Shown piece by piece: positions 38,530-47,676 of a stretch of 64,000 bases of DNA. The notes below the pieces were generated by a model. The model worked only from the letters and a program-made list of their open reading frames with translations. It was not told the origin of the DNA and searched no databases. Source of the stretch: an uncultured Paracoccaceae bacterium (lineage in GTDB: Bacteria > Pseudomonadota > Alphaproteobacteria > Rhodobacterales > Rhodobacteraceae); NCBI GenBank assembly GCA_947501555.1, contig CANMWG010000001.1, positions 2,418,001-2,482,000 on the forward strand, written 5' to 3'. Both the position numbers and the translations under genes were made by a program. Position 1 is the first letter of the stretch. Each line of letters begins with the position of its first letter.

Positions 38530-38906
38530 GGCCCCGGACCTAACATGGGCAAGGCGGGGCGTCATCCCAATTGACTGCGGGAAAACAGGCGAACAGACTG
38601 CGTACAGAAACTGTACAGATAGCGTATGTATGGCCCAGCGTGGGTGGTTGATAATGGTCCGCAAATGAGGGCATGTGTTAAAAACTCATTGCTTTGCCCG
38701 GAAGCGCCAATGCGCGGTTTACAGGTCGGCGCGTAGCCATTAACGATTTGCAAACCAAATTACTTCGTGTGTGGATTTTGTGTTTATCTTTGCCGTTTTG
38801 CTCTCTGTTACATTGGACTTTTCGTGTTGGGCAAGTTCAGGAGCGATCGCTTGTATCGATTGCCTCGCCGTTGCGGGGCAGTCGCGTATGTGAGAAAGAA
38901 TGAGTG
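38530..38906. promoter_or_regulatory. Intergenic region between rnr and the TPR/peptidoglycan-binding gene
   Basis: 377 bases without a supported gene. It contains one copy of the GTAC-repeat module (38597-38636), a GCGATCGC palindrome near 38840 and a weak hairpin just before the rightward gene. Both divergent genes need promoters here. A 69-residue frame at 38694 has no ribosome site and looks accidental. Confidence 0.45.
38597..38636 (+). repeat. GTAC-repeat module, copy 1
   Basis: 40 bases beginning ACTGCGTACAGAA and ending GCCC. GTAC at 38602 and 38613 and GTAT at 38624 are spaced by exactly 11 bases. It aligns without gaps to a copy at 51854-51893 on the other strand. Three boxes on one face of the helix suggest binding of a protein that recognises direct repeats. 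Confidence 0.7.
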
Positions 38907-40172
38907 ATGACTTTTGTAAATAAATTCATTTTCGCCGCTTTCTTTGCTGTGGCAGCAAAAGTCGGACAAGCTCAGGAGGCAATTGAATTCTCGCCCGCTA
39001 TGACGCGTTGTTTGGCGCCGGTGGAATCACTCGACGCGCAGATTGAAATCTGTGAAGCGGCGCTTGAAACGGACGAGACCGAAGCGATTGCGGGCGTTTT
39101 TCTACCACCAATTTTGGCCGAGTTACGTGGAGAAACGGGGGATTTCGAAGCAGCATATGAGGCTGCAAGCGCTGCCAGCATAAACGGGCCGGAATTGCTG
39201 CTGGTGATGGGTGGGGCGCAACACAAATCCAAACGTTTTGCGTTGGCTTCTGTGTTTTTTGAAGTCGCGCATTACTATTTTCCAGAGGACGTTCTTGTTT
39301 TGCAAGTGCGGAAGCAATTTCTTTCTCAATTGCGCCTTGAATTGCAAGATGATGACGATGCATTCTTGGACGTTTTATCAGCGGGTCTTCGCAAAAACCC
39401 TTCGGCCACCATCCGTCTCAATGAGCGCGCTATGCTTTATGCAGCGCAGGGCGATATTGATAAGGCGTTGGCGGATTGGGATGTTGCGATAGAAGTAGCT
39501 GAATTTCCACAGGTGTATCGGTTCAGGCGGGCGGAAGGCTTGTGGGCGTTTAAAAGGGACGACGAAGCTTTAAGCGAACTCACACTTTTGACTACCGAGT
39601 TGTTCCCAGGTGGGTCTTACGAAACCGCGTTGTTGAACCGCTTCTCTGACCGTAGCCTGTATTCGGAGGCCGATATGCAAGGCGCGTTGACGGGCGCTGA
39701 GGCCCTGCGTGAAAGAGTATACGCACTGCAGGTCGAGATTCACATGACACAACCCGATTTGGACGCGGCACTGCGCATCGCAAATGATTGGGTAGATAGT
39801 GATATCCGGCAAGGCCAACCACTTTTGGAACGCGCCAAAGTCCTATCAGCAATGGGGCGTGATGCCGATGCGCTCAGCGATTTGAACCATGCGGTCGATC
39901 TCGCGTTACAGCACGAAAACGGCGAAGTTGGCCGCCTGAGTCGACGCGCGATATTGAACAGGGCGGTTTTTTATATTCAGCGAGATGAGTTCGAATTGGC
40001 GATGGGCGATATTGATAGGGTTGGCGCAACTGACCCCCCTGAGGTGATTGAAGACCTACAGCGCGGCCTCACAGACGAGGGACTGTTTACTGGAGAGATT
40101 GATGGCACTTATACACGTGAAACTAAACAGGCATTGCTGACCTGTATTATGCGCGGGATGTGCGACCCTTAG
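38907..40172 (+). CDS. Exported TPR protein with C-terminal peptidoglycan-binding-like domain
   Basis: A protein of 421 residues. It has a signal peptide (cleavage probably after GQA), a central region of TPR-like repeats (AMLYAAQGDIDKALADWDVAI) and a C-terminal segment with LTDEGLFTGEIDGTYTRETKQAL that resembles a peptidoglycan-binding domain. The combination suggests a periplasmic protein tied to the cell wall. GTG at 38904 overlaps the chosen ATG at 38907. The exact role is unknown. Confidence 0.75.
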   Translation: MTFVNKFIFAAFFAVAAKVGQAQEAIEFSPAMTRCLAPVESLDAQIEICEAALETDETEAIAGVFLPPILAELRGETGDFEAAYEAASAASINGPELLLVMGGAQHKSKRFALASVFFEVAHYYFPEDVLVLQVRKQFLSQLRLELQDDDDAFLDVLSAGLRKNPSATIRLNERAMLYAAQGDIDKALADWDVAIEVAEFPQVYRFRRAEGLWAFKRDDEALSELTLLTTELFPGGSYETALLNRFSDRSLYSEADMQGALTGAEALRERVYALQVEIHMTQPDLDAALRIANDWVDSDIRQGQPLLERAKVLSAMGRDADALSDLNHAVDLALQHENGEVGRLSRRAILNRAVFYIQRDEFELAMGDIDRVGATDPPEVIEDLQRGLTDEGLFTGEIDGTYTRETKQALLTCIMRGMCDP

Positions 40173-40304
40173 CGGAATGGAGAAGGAAGTAAGGGTGGGA
40201 TTTCCGAAGGACCGACACGATTCCGTGGAAGGCCCAGACCCAAACCGACGGAAGGTGCAGGTGGCTGCGTTGAAGTAACGACAAAGCCAACCAGGAGAGA
40301 CCTG

Positions 40305-41060
40305 ATGACCTACGCCAGAATAATCCTTTTGCTTGCAACCCTGACCCCCATTGCCGCCTCTGCGCATGAAAACGAGACGAGCGTGACCCAGAGGGGGGAT
40401 ATGACCTGTATCGCCTCGAATGGGGTGCCAAGTCACGACATGGGCCAGTTCCCGAACCGGGCCAACCCAAACGCGTTCAGCGTACAAAATTTGCAATTTT
40501 GTTTCCCGACCCAGCCGGAAATGGCGGATAGGGTGACAGAGGGGCTGATGACCGTTGGGGTTTCCGTCACCGGCGTGCCAATTCGGCCCTATACCGCGGG
40601 GTATTACGACCCCAACGGGCGGCGCGGCCTAGGCCAAACGCCCAGCGAATGGCGGCAGCAGGCAATGCATGATCCGCGCAGCCTCGGGATGGATGCGCAA
40701 AACGGGCATGTGGACCGCGCTGGGCTTTACCATTACCACGCGGTGTCCTCTGATCTGATGGCCTTACAGGGCGATACGCTGTTGGGCTACGCACCCGATG
40801 GGTTTGAAATCCGCTACAGCCCGAGCACGGCCACATCATCATGGCAATTACGGTCCGGCACACGGGCAACCCCGCCAGGTGGACCCTATGATGGCAGCTT
40901 TGAGGAAGACTTTGTCTATCAGGCCGGCAGCGGCACATTGGATGAATGCAACGGCGGTGTGGTCAATGGGACCTATACGTATTTCGCGACCGACAGTTAC
41001 CCCTACTTCCCAAGGTGCTTTAAGGGCCAGGTCAACCCGCAATTCATGACGCGCCGGTAA
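40305..41060 (+). CDS. Exported YHYH-domain protein (copy 2)
   Basis: A protein of 251 residues. The signal peptide ends IAASA, so cleavage after residue 20 gives a mature protein starting His21-Glu22, just as in the copy at 35068. The YHYH motif is at 142-145 with GH seven residues before, followed by GYAPDGFEIRY and LDECNGG. An AGGAG site precedes the ATG. The shared layout with the first copy points to duplication or repeated recruitment within 5 kb. No function is known. Confidence 0.8.
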   Translation: MTYARIILLLATLTPIAASAHENETSVTQRGDMTCIASNGVPSHDMGQFPNRANPNAFSVQNLQFCFPTQPEMADRVTEGLMTVGVSVTGVPIRPYTAGYYDPNGRRGLGQTPSEWRQQAMHDPRSLGMDAQNGHVDRAGLYHYHAVSSDLMALQGDTLLGYAPDGFEIRYSPSTATSSWQLRSGTRATPPGGPYDGSFEEDFVYQAGSGTLDECNGGVVNGTYTYFATDSYPYFPRCFKGQVNPQFMTRR

Positions 41061-41319
41061 GTTGATTGGGCATCCGGTGACGTTGAAGCCCGGCCGCAAA
41101 AACTGAAAATGGCAGGTGTCCAACAGACGATGGGCACCTCACAACTCGGGTTGCCGGGATCTCCAAGGTCAAAATGCAGACGTCAGACCTACAATAGCGT
41201 CGGTCCGTCTGTTCCGCGCAGGAGCTTATGATCCATGGCGCTTCATAGCCGATCTGGCGGAGAGTTGATTTCACCTGCCCCCGATATGCATTAGTTTGCG
41301 GCCAAAACGGAGGTGGGTG

Positions 41320-42498
41320 ATGCAACGCAGGCAATTCATAGGCACTGGTCTGGCGGCTTTGACGCTGGGCCGCGCGGCGCAAGCGCAAGAAGGCGGGTTT
41401 GGCAATTGGATTGCGGATTTTCGCAGTCGGGCACGGGCCGCGGGTATTTCGGACCAAACGTTTCAGAGCGCTTTTGCTGATGCGCGCTATCTGCAAGACA
41501 GCGTTGATCGGGATCGTAATCAGGCCGAGTTTACGCGCCCCTTGGCCGATTACATGTCCACCGCCGTGTCCGACGCGCGGGTGACCAATGGGCGGATCAT
41601 GGTGCAGCAATTTGCGGACATCTTTGCCCAGATCGAAGCACGGTTTGACGTCGAACCCCATGTTGTTGCCGCCGTTTGGGGAATGGAAAGCAATTACGGG
41701 CAGCGCCGGGGCGACACTCCGCTGATCTCAACCCTTGCGACACTCGCTTATGATGGCCGCCGGGGCCGGTTCTTTGAGGAACAACTGATCGCCGCCCTGC
41801 GCATCCTGCAAAATGGCGATGTCGCCCCGCAGAACATGACCGGGTCCTGGGCCGGGGCGATGGGCCACACGCAGTTCATGCCCACATCCTATGAAGCCTA
41901 TGCGGTTGATATCACCGGTGATGGCAGGCGCGACATCTGGGCGGATGATCCCAGCGATGCGCTGGCCTCAACGGCGGCCTATTTCCGCAGATTCAATTGG
42001 CGCAAGGGCCAGCCTTGGGGGGTCGAAGTGCTCTTGCCGCGCGGGTTTGATTTTGGCCAGACCAGCAGCCGGTCACCCACGGCATGGGGACAACTTGGCG
42101 TGCGCGGCGTGGACGGACAGGTGGTACCTGATCACGGTGAGGCCTCGCTGATCACCCCAACCGGTGCTGGCGGTCCTGCCTTTCTGACCTTTGCCAATTA
42201 CACCACAATCTCACGTTACAACAACGCGCAGGCCTACATCATCGGTGTCGGGCATCTCAGCGACCGTATTCGGGGTCTGGGACCGTTGCAGGTGGCATTC
42301 CCGCCGGGCGAGCGCCAGTTGAACAGGGCTGAGCGGGTTGAGCTACAGCAGCGTCTGACCAATGCGGGGTTTTCCACGCAAGGGGTCGACGGGCGGATCG
42401 GCCCGAATTCGCAGACAGCGATCAGGGCCTATCAACGCAGCATTGGCGTGCCGACGGATGGGTTTGCCTCTGTGGCGCTATTGGAAAGGTTGCGATGA
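41320..42498 (+). CDS. Lytic murein transglycosylase, MltB family, with peptidoglycan-binding domain
   Basis: A protein of 392 residues. The N-terminus has a twin-arginine-like signal (QRRQFIGTG). The SLT_2 catalytic domain contains the active Glu123 in WGMESNYG, the GAMGHTQFMPTSY segment and DGRRDIW. A peptidoglycan-binding domain at about 325-392 ends it. It cleaves cell-wall glycan strands in the periplasm. GGAGGTG precedes the ATG at 41320. Its 3' end overlaps the next gene on the other strand by 21 bases. Confidence 0.93.
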   Translation: MQRRQFIGTGLAALTLGRAAQAQEGGFGNWIADFRSRARAAGISDQTFQSAFADARYLQDSVDRDRNQAEFTRPLADYMSTAVSDARVTNGRIMVQQFADIFAQIEARFDVEPHVVAAVWGMESNYGQRRGDTPLISTLATLAYDGRRGRFFEEQLIAALRILQNGDVAPQNMTGSWAGAMGHTQFMPTSYEAYAVDITGDGRRDIWADDPSDALASTAAYFRRFNWRKGQPWGVEVLLPRGFDFGQTSSRSPTAWGQLGVRGVDGQVVPDHGEASLITPTGAGGPAFLTFANYTTISRYNNAQAYIIGVGHLSDRIRGLGPLQVAFPPGERQLNRAERVELQQRLTNAGFSTQGVDGRIGPNSQTAIRAYQRSIGVPTDGFASVALLERLR

Positions 42499-42963
42499 AC
42501 AGGCCCCGCCCTGCATACAGGATGTAAGCATATCCAGCACGGCCTGAGACGGGTCGGGGAAGATCATCCCACCACAGGCACCGGCGACCATTGTCACAGG
42601 CGGGTCCGTCGCCTCAACAAAATACAGCGCATCACCACCACTGCGGGCCGAGCCGCACCAGTTGGCGACGCATTGAATATCCAATGTCACCGGGCTGACG
42701 TAGCTGGATGTGAACCCCTGTTTAGTCAAACCTGTGCCCGCAAAGTTGGCCGAGATCGGTCCGGGCACAGGCGTGCTGATGTCGCGTGTACCGGGGGGCA
42801 GCAGGTCCTCGTCAAAGGTCAACTCACCATAAAGCACGAAGTAACTTTCAGGGGCCGCAGCTACGCGTTTGAAGGTTTCAATCGGATCAGGACGGATACA
42901 GCTTAACGCTTGGGCCTGACCGCTGATCATCGCCAGCGCAACAGCAAGTAAGATATGTTTCAT
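42478..42963 (-). CDS. Small exported Cys-containing protein of unknown function
   Basis: A protein of 161 residues. A signal peptide (AMISGQAQA) is followed by a short domain with several Cys (SCIRP, DIQCVANWCG, GACGG, SCMQGGACSS). The Cys pattern suggests disulfides in the periplasm. I do not recognise a family. The ATG at 42963 has GAGGAGG ahead. rppH is just upstream on the same strand. Confidence 0.75.
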   Translation of the reverse strand: MKHILLAVALAMISGQAQALSCIRPDPIETFKRVAAAPESYFVLYGELTFDEDLLPPGTRDISTPVPGPISANFAGTGLTKQGFTSSYVSPVTLDIQCVANWCGSARSGGDALYFVEATDPPVTMVAGACGGMIFPDPSQAVLDMLTSCMQGGACSSQPFQ

Positions 42964-42985
42964 CGGTGCCTCCTCTGCAGGTCGT

Positions 42986-43489
42986 TTACAGCTTATCGCG
43001 GAATTCAGCCAAGACCTGTTCATAGACCTCGCGTTTAAACGGAACGATCCCGGCAATCAGCTCATCTGGGTTGATCCATTTCCAGGCCGAGAATTCCGGG
43101 TGTTTTGTCTGCAGATTAATCTGATCCGGCGTGCCGTGATAGCGCATCAGGAACCATTTCTGTTCCTGGCCGCGATACCGGCCCTTCCAGATGTTGGGAA
43201 CCAGCGCATGCGGCAGGTCGTAAGGGATCAGCCCTTCGCTTTCCGCCTCAAGCGTCACCAGGTTCGGGGTGATTCCGGTTTCTTCTTCCAACTCGCGAAA
43301 CGCGGCATCTTGGGTCTTTTCCCCCTTATCAACGCCGCCCTGCGGCATCTGCCAGGCATCCGTGTCCCGATCAATGCGCTGCCCGACAAAGATATGCCCG
43401 CGCGGATTGATCAACATAATGCCCACACAGGGCCGATATGGAAGTTGTTGAATTTCTTCAGGGGTCATGAATGGGCCTTGGTGTTTCAT
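42986..43489 (-). CDS. rppH: RppH RNA pyrophosphohydrolase (Nudix)
   Basis: A protein of 167 residues. The Nudix box [20 protein letters not shown] with the following TGI has the full GX5EX7REUXEEXGU pattern. The start of the core, [15 protein letters not shown], and the tail match RppH, which removes pyrophosphate from the 5' end of mRNAs. Two ATG starts, 43489 and 43468, both have a plausible ribosome site; the second matches the family start better. Confidence 0.92.
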   Translation of the reverse strand: MKHQGPFMTPEEIQQLPYRPCVGIMLINPRGHIFVGQRIDRDTDAWQMPQGGVDKGEKTQDAAFRELEEETGITPNLVTLEAESEGLIPYDLPHALVPNIWKGRYRGQEQKWFLMRYHGTPDQINLQTKHPEFSAWKWINPDELIAGIVPFKREVYEQVLAEFRDKL

Positions 43490-43537
43490 CTTTTATACCT
43501 CGTGCTTTGGGGCAAGTTAAGCCACAAGCCGCGACGG

Positions 43538-44032
43538 TTATGCGATAACAAGTCGGGTTTCGTGCCGAATATGGGCGGCAATCCAGGCCAAATGATCGCG
43601 CCGAAAGGCCAGACACCCGGCCGTCGGCCGACCTGGTCCGCGCCATTGGTGGATAAAGATGGCCGAACCACGGCCCTTGACGTCATAGGGCCAGTTCCAA
43701 TCGGTCAGAATGATCAGGTCATACATCGGATCAGACCGGCGCAAACGCTCATGATTATAGGGATGCGGCGCACGCACCATCATGTTGTAATCGGGGTCCC
43801 GGATATCATCCGACCACAGATCATACGGACCAATGGGCCGGGCCCAATCGGCGGGTTTTGCCATGCGGTCAGGCCGATAGAGCATGCCCACAATCCGGTG
43901 GGTGCCGCGCGGGGTGGCCCCGTCGCCCTCAGCCTTACGTGAGGTCACGCCTCCCTTGCCAATCGTGCAAGGGAAACGGCGGTTCATAAACCGGGTGTGC
44001 GTGGGTGTCAGAACAAGGTCAGTGGCTTTCAT
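43538..44032 (-). CDS. L,D-transpeptidase-like (YkuD) protein
   Basis: A protein of about 164 residues. The catalytic motif is seen as HQWRGPGRPTAGCLAF, with His and the nucleophile Cys in the GC step. There is no signal peptide at the chosen start. YkuD proteins crosslink peptidoglycan or hydrolyse related bonds. A longer frame to 44092 exists but the upstream residues are unlike the family, and neither start has a strong ribosome site. Confidence 0.8.
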   Translation of the reverse strand: MKATDLVLTPTHTRFMNRRFPCTIGKGGVTSRKAEGDGATPRGTHRIVGMLYRPDRMAKPADWARPIGPYDLWSDDIRDPDYNMMVRAPHPYNHERLRRSDPMYDLIILTDWNWPYDVKGRGSAIFIHQWRGPGRPTAGCLAFRRDHLAWIAAHIRHETRLVIA

Positions 44033-44163
44033 AATGGGCAAATAACCACAGCTTGGGTCGGGTGTGCGACTCACTTCTTGTGCAGTTTTCATGAAGAATC
44101 CGAAAAATCGGTTTCCCGGCCGAATACGTTCATGTTATGTTCACATCAATCAGGAGGGCGCGC

Positions 44164-44712
44164 ATGGCAGTCGGGCAAAAACTCAACGGCAGTTTGCGAG
44201 ATTTCATCTTACGGCAAAAGCTATTCTTCGTGGCAACCGCCGCCCCGGATGGACGCGTGAACATGTCCCCCAAGGGCATGGACAGCCTGCAGATCATTGA
44301 TGACACCCGGATCGTGTGGCTGAACCTAACCGGCAGCGGCAATGAAACCGCAGCCCATCTGCGGCAGGCTAACCGGATGACGCTGATGTTTTGTGCGTTT
44401 GAAGGCGATGCATTGATCCTGCGGGTCTACGGCACGGCTCAAACGCTCCACCCACGCGATGCCGGTTGGGACACAGCCCTTGCCCAGTTTCCGGCGATGG
44501 CGGGCAGCCGCCAGATATTCGATATGACGATTGATAAGGTACAAACCTCCTGCGGCACCGGCGTCCCGATCATGCCGTTTGAGCGGGATCGGGGGCCGGA
44601 TGAGTTGCTACCCTACTACGCCGAGATGGGCGAGAACGGGGTACGGGATTACTGGCAGCGCAAGAACACGCAAAGCATTGATGGGGCAGAGACGGGGATT
44701 TTTGGGGACTGA
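44164..44712 (+). CDS. Pyridoxamine 5'-phosphate oxidase-family flavin-binding protein
   Basis: A protein of 182 residues. The split-barrel PPOX segment (FFVATAAPDGRVNMSPKG) and NRMTLMFCAFEGDALILRVYG fit a small FMN- or F420-type redox protein. It lacks the full features of a PdxH, so the true substrate is unknown. The ATG at 44164 has AGGAGG at six bases. Confidence 0.82.
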   Translation: MAVGQKLNGSLRDFILRQKLFFVATAAPDGRVNMSPKGMDSLQIIDDTRIVWLNLTGSGNETAAHLRQANRMTLMFCAFEGDALILRVYGTAQTLHPRDAGWDTALAQFPAMAGSRQIFDMTIDKVQTSCGTGVPIMPFERDRGPDELLPYYAEMGENGVRDYWQRKNTQSIDGAETGIFGD

Positions 44713-44795
44713 GGGCAGCATCTGTATCAATGACGGGATTGAGCCCAAAGTCGACTTTGGACCAGACAGGTTTTTGACCAACGTCGATACGATAG

Positions 44796-45404
44796 TCACC
44801 GACCAGAGAACTCAAAAGGATTGGTTGCCCGACATTCCTTTGCTAAATCTATGAGGCGTTGCCACCCCTCTGGCTCAGTATCTGTCACAATCGCTAGCTG
44901 TGGGTCCTTTTGCAGGCCCGACGACGCATCTTCACACCTTGAAAACGAGAGAACGCTGTTTAGTTCTGCCTCGTTAAGAGCAGTACTCCTTCGTTCCGAA
45001 TACCTTTCAAAGGCGCCCTCAGAACCGTTCAAAAATCTATCTGTCCATACGAAAAGACTGCCAGGACCCCCGAAGTCCAATTGGAAAGACATAACGAAAT
45101 TCCCACGAACTTCACTTGTTGAAATTGCTTCAACCTCGCGAAGATCAATGTAAGTGATAATAGTACGGTCACCTTCACCCTGTCCGACAAGCTGGCAATA
45201 ACCTAAGTTCACGATAGTCCTTTGAAAGATGCAGTCATCAAGTTCGTATGAAATGCGGGATGTCGCCTGAGGTGTGGGCCTATCTGCCTGCTGAAACGCT
45301 TCAACGAGCGATAGTTCGTCGGCACATATGGGTGACGCAAGCAACGCCAACATGCATCCCGTGCCAATCTTTGTTGCGGCGCGTGGTCCAACAAACAAAT
45401 CCAT
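44796..45404 (-). CDS. Exported hypothetical protein
   Basis: A protein of 202 residues. A signal peptide (about 1-28, ending PICA) is followed by an acidic mature domain with four Cys (DDCIF, GYCQL, SRCED, KECRA). I do not recognise a family. The base composition is noticeably lower in GC than its neighbours, and the ribosome site is weak, so it may be recently acquired. The ORF is complete. Confidence 0.6.
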   Translation of the reverse strand: MDLFVGPRAATKIGTGCMLALLASPICADELSLVEAFQQADRPTPQATSRISYELDDCIFQRTIVNLGYCQLVGQGEGDRTIITYIDLREVEAISTSEVRGNFVMSFQLDFGGPGSLFVWTDRFLNGSEGAFERYSERRSTALNEAELNSVLSFSRCEDASSGLQKDPQLAIVTDTEPEGWQRLIDLAKECRATNPFEFSGR

Positions 45405-45570
45405 ATATCTTCAGCTCTCTCTAAAATGACCGCAAACGATAGCGAGCCATCGATATCATTGCATGGTGTTTCTGTAATGCGGATTTTTTGGAATACTGCG
45501 CTCCGGTTTACAGTCGGTGAAGGTCCGCAAAGTCCCGCACAGCGGCCGTTTGTCGCTCGGCACACACCCC

Positions 45571-46647
45571 CTACAACAAATGCCCCGATTTCGCGGCCTT
45601 CGTGGCGAGGTACCCATAGTTATGCACATTCTCGCCCACCTTTAATGGCACCCGTTGGGTGACGCTGACCCCACAGCTTTCCATTTTTGCGACCTTGGCG
45701 GGGTTGTTCGTCAGCAATCGTACCGCCCCAAACCCCATCCGTTTCAATATCTCGGCCCCGATCCGGAAATCGCGCTCGTCGTCTTCAAATCCCAGCCGGT
45801 GATTGGCCTCAACCGTATCAAAGCCTTGGTCCTGCAAAGAATAGGCGCGCATCTTATTGGCCAGCCCGATGCCCCGCCCTTCTTGGTTAAGGTATAGTAG
45901 GACCCCTGCCCCCTCCTCACCCATCTGCGCAAGCGCGCCGCGCAACTGTGGACCACAATCGCATTTGAGCGAACCAAGCAGATCGCCAGTGAAACAGGCC
46001 GAATGCAAACGTGACAGGACAGGATTGCTGCGATCCGGCCGACCAATCTCAACGGCATAATGCTCTTCGGCACCGTCATCGGGACGGAAGATGTGCAGAC
46101 GTCCGGCTTCGGACACCTCCAGCGGCAAACGGGCGCTGATGATCGGGTTCAACGGGCTGAGGTCTGTATCAAGGGCCGCATCCGCCGGCACAAGCGTCAG
46201 ATTATGCTGACGTGCGAAACGGGCCGCATCGGCCAATTCCAGGACCAATGCGGCAGGCAACAGACGTGCCGCCTTGGCCAGCGCAATCGCCGCGCGGTGT
46301 AAATCGGCGGTACCTTCGCGGGCGGTGCCCAACGGGCCCTTCATGGGTGCCCGTAAATCATCAGCCGGGTCGGCAACGGAACAGACCCAAGACAGGGTCG
46401 CGTCAGGCGGAAGCAAAATGCGGGCCACGTCACCATCGTAGGCACGGGCTTTCAAGGTCTGCGCGCGGCGGCCTGTGACAGCCAACACCGGGGTGCCCCC
46501 CATGGTCCGCAGATGGGCCAGACGGTCGGCATCCAAGGTTTCAGCCGCCAAAATCACGGCGCCACCATCCAAGACAACCGGCACTCCCATGCGCAAATCA
46601 GCGCGGGCGCGGGCCAGTCGTTCTGTAATATCGGGGGAAAATCCCAT
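45571..46647 (-). CDS. ribA: GTP cyclohydrolase II with degenerate N-terminal domain
   Basis: A protein of 358 residues. The GTP cyclohydrolase II domain is in the C-terminal half (about 170-345). Zinc ligands are Cys218, Cys229 and Cys231 in the CFTGDLLGSLKCDCG segment. The catalytic region QEGRGIGLANKM and the YGYLATK tail follow. Residues 1-165 resemble a worn DHBP synthase (RibB) domain without its acidic metal-binding motif. It catalyses the first step of riboflavin synthesis. Confidence 0.9.
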   Translation of the reverse strand: MGFSPDITERLARARADLRMGVPVVLDGGAVILAAETLDADRLAHLRTMGGTPVLAVTGRRAQTLKARAYDGDVARILLPPDATLSWVCSVADPADDLRAPMKGPLGTAREGTADLHRAAIALAKAARLLPAALVLELADAARFARQHNLTLVPADAALDTDLSPLNPIISARLPLEVSEAGRLHIFRPDDGAEEHYAVEIGRPDRSNPVLSRLHSACFTGDLLGSLKCDCGPQLRGALAQMGEEGAGVLLYLNQEGRGIGLANKMRAYSLQDQGFDTVEANHRLGFEDDERDFRIGAEILKRMGFGAVRLLTNNPAKVAKMESCGVSVTQRVPLKVGENVHNYGYLATKAAKSGHLL

Positions 46648-46803
46648 GGGCTGCGCCTCTCATTTGTTTCATCTGATACCCGTTTCCGAGGCAAAGTGAA
46701 ACAATAGCGCGATAAATGACACGTCCGTGTGAAACCACGAATGAACAGGTTGTTTGAAACATAAATCAGGGACACATCTATTAGCGAAACGAAGGAGAAT
46801 GTC

Positions 46804-47490
46804 ATGGGGCAACTCAAAAAGATTTTGCTGGTCGACGATGATGACGACCTGCGCGAAGCACTGGGTGAACAGCTGCTGATGACCGAAGATTTTGATGTCT
46901 TCGAAGCCGATGATGGTGCCAGCGCGATGGTCAAGGCCAAAGAAGGGCTCTACGATCTGATGATCCTCGACGTAGGTCTGCCTGACACGGACGGGCGCGA
47001 ACTGTGCCGTTTGATGCGCAAACAAGGTATTAAATGCCCGATTGTGATGTTGACCGCGCAAGACAGCGATGCCGACACAATTCTGGGCCTTGATGCCGGT
47101 GCAAACGACTATATCAGCAAGCCGTTCAAGTTTCCGGTGCTCTTGGCGCGTATCCGCAGCCAGCTGCGCACCCATGAACAGTCCGAAGATGCTGTGTTCC
47201 AGCTTGGGCCTTATACATTCAAGCCAGCCCAGAAAATGCTTGTAACAGAAGACGATAAGAAGGTTCGGTTGACGGAAAAGGAAACAAACATCCTAAAATT
47301 CCTGTATCGTTCAACAGACGGCGTTGTCGCCCGAGACGTCCTTTTGCACGAGGTTTGGGGCTATAATGCGGGTGTGACGACGCACACATTAGAGACACAT
47401 ATTTACCGTCTTCGCCAAAAAATAGAACCAGATCCGTCCAATGCGCGCCTTCTTGTGACCGAATCTGGTGGCTATAGATTGGTTGCGTAG
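46804..47490 (+). CDS. cenR: CenR-type OmpR-family response regulator
   Basis: A protein of 228 residues. The receiver domain has an acidic pocket (DDDDDL) and phospho-acceptor Asp56 in LDVGLP. A winged-helix DNA-binding domain follows, with the well conserved ending LEVHIY-type helix (HTLETHIYRLRQKIEP). The strong match to the Rhodobacterales CenR group suggests an essential regulator of cell envelope and division. The kinase CenK is not adjacent. The AAGGAG site is 8 bases before the ATG. Confidence 0.82.
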   Translation: MGQLKKILLVDDDDDLREALGEQLLMTEDFDVFEADDGASAMVKAKEGLYDLMILDVGLPDTDGRELCRLMRKQGIKCPIVMLTAQDSDADTILGLDAGANDYISKPFKFPVLLARIRSQLRTHEQSEDAVFQLGPYTFKPAQKMLVTEDDKKVRLTEKETNILKFLYRSTDGVVARDVLLHEVWGYNAGVTTHTLETHIYRLRQKIEPDPSNARLLVTESGGYRLVA

Positions 47491-47587
47491 TACTCCGGCC
47501 CGGTGATCTTTTCCTCCCAGTTGGCATCACCGGGCCAATCTAATCCCGCCGGAGATCGGGTCATATCTCCACCTCCCTGTTGGACTT

Positions 47588-47616
47588 GCCCGGACCTTGT
47601 GTCCGGGCTTTTTTTT
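47588..47616 (+). terminator. Rho-independent terminator after cenR
   Basis: An 8-bp stem GCCCGGAC (47588-47595 with 47601-47608), a 5-nt loop and eight T residues. Textbook form. It probably ends the cenR transcript before the rhodanese gene. Confidence 0.92.
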
Positions 47617-47676
47617 CGCTTGGCGTTGGGGTCGTAGCCCCCTACCTTTCACCAGCAATCCAACAGGGGAAAACCG

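Noticed and set aside
38694..38903. A 69-residue frame in the rnr upstream region
   Set aside because: No ribosome site and a composition unlike a real protein; part of it is read-through of promoter DNA.
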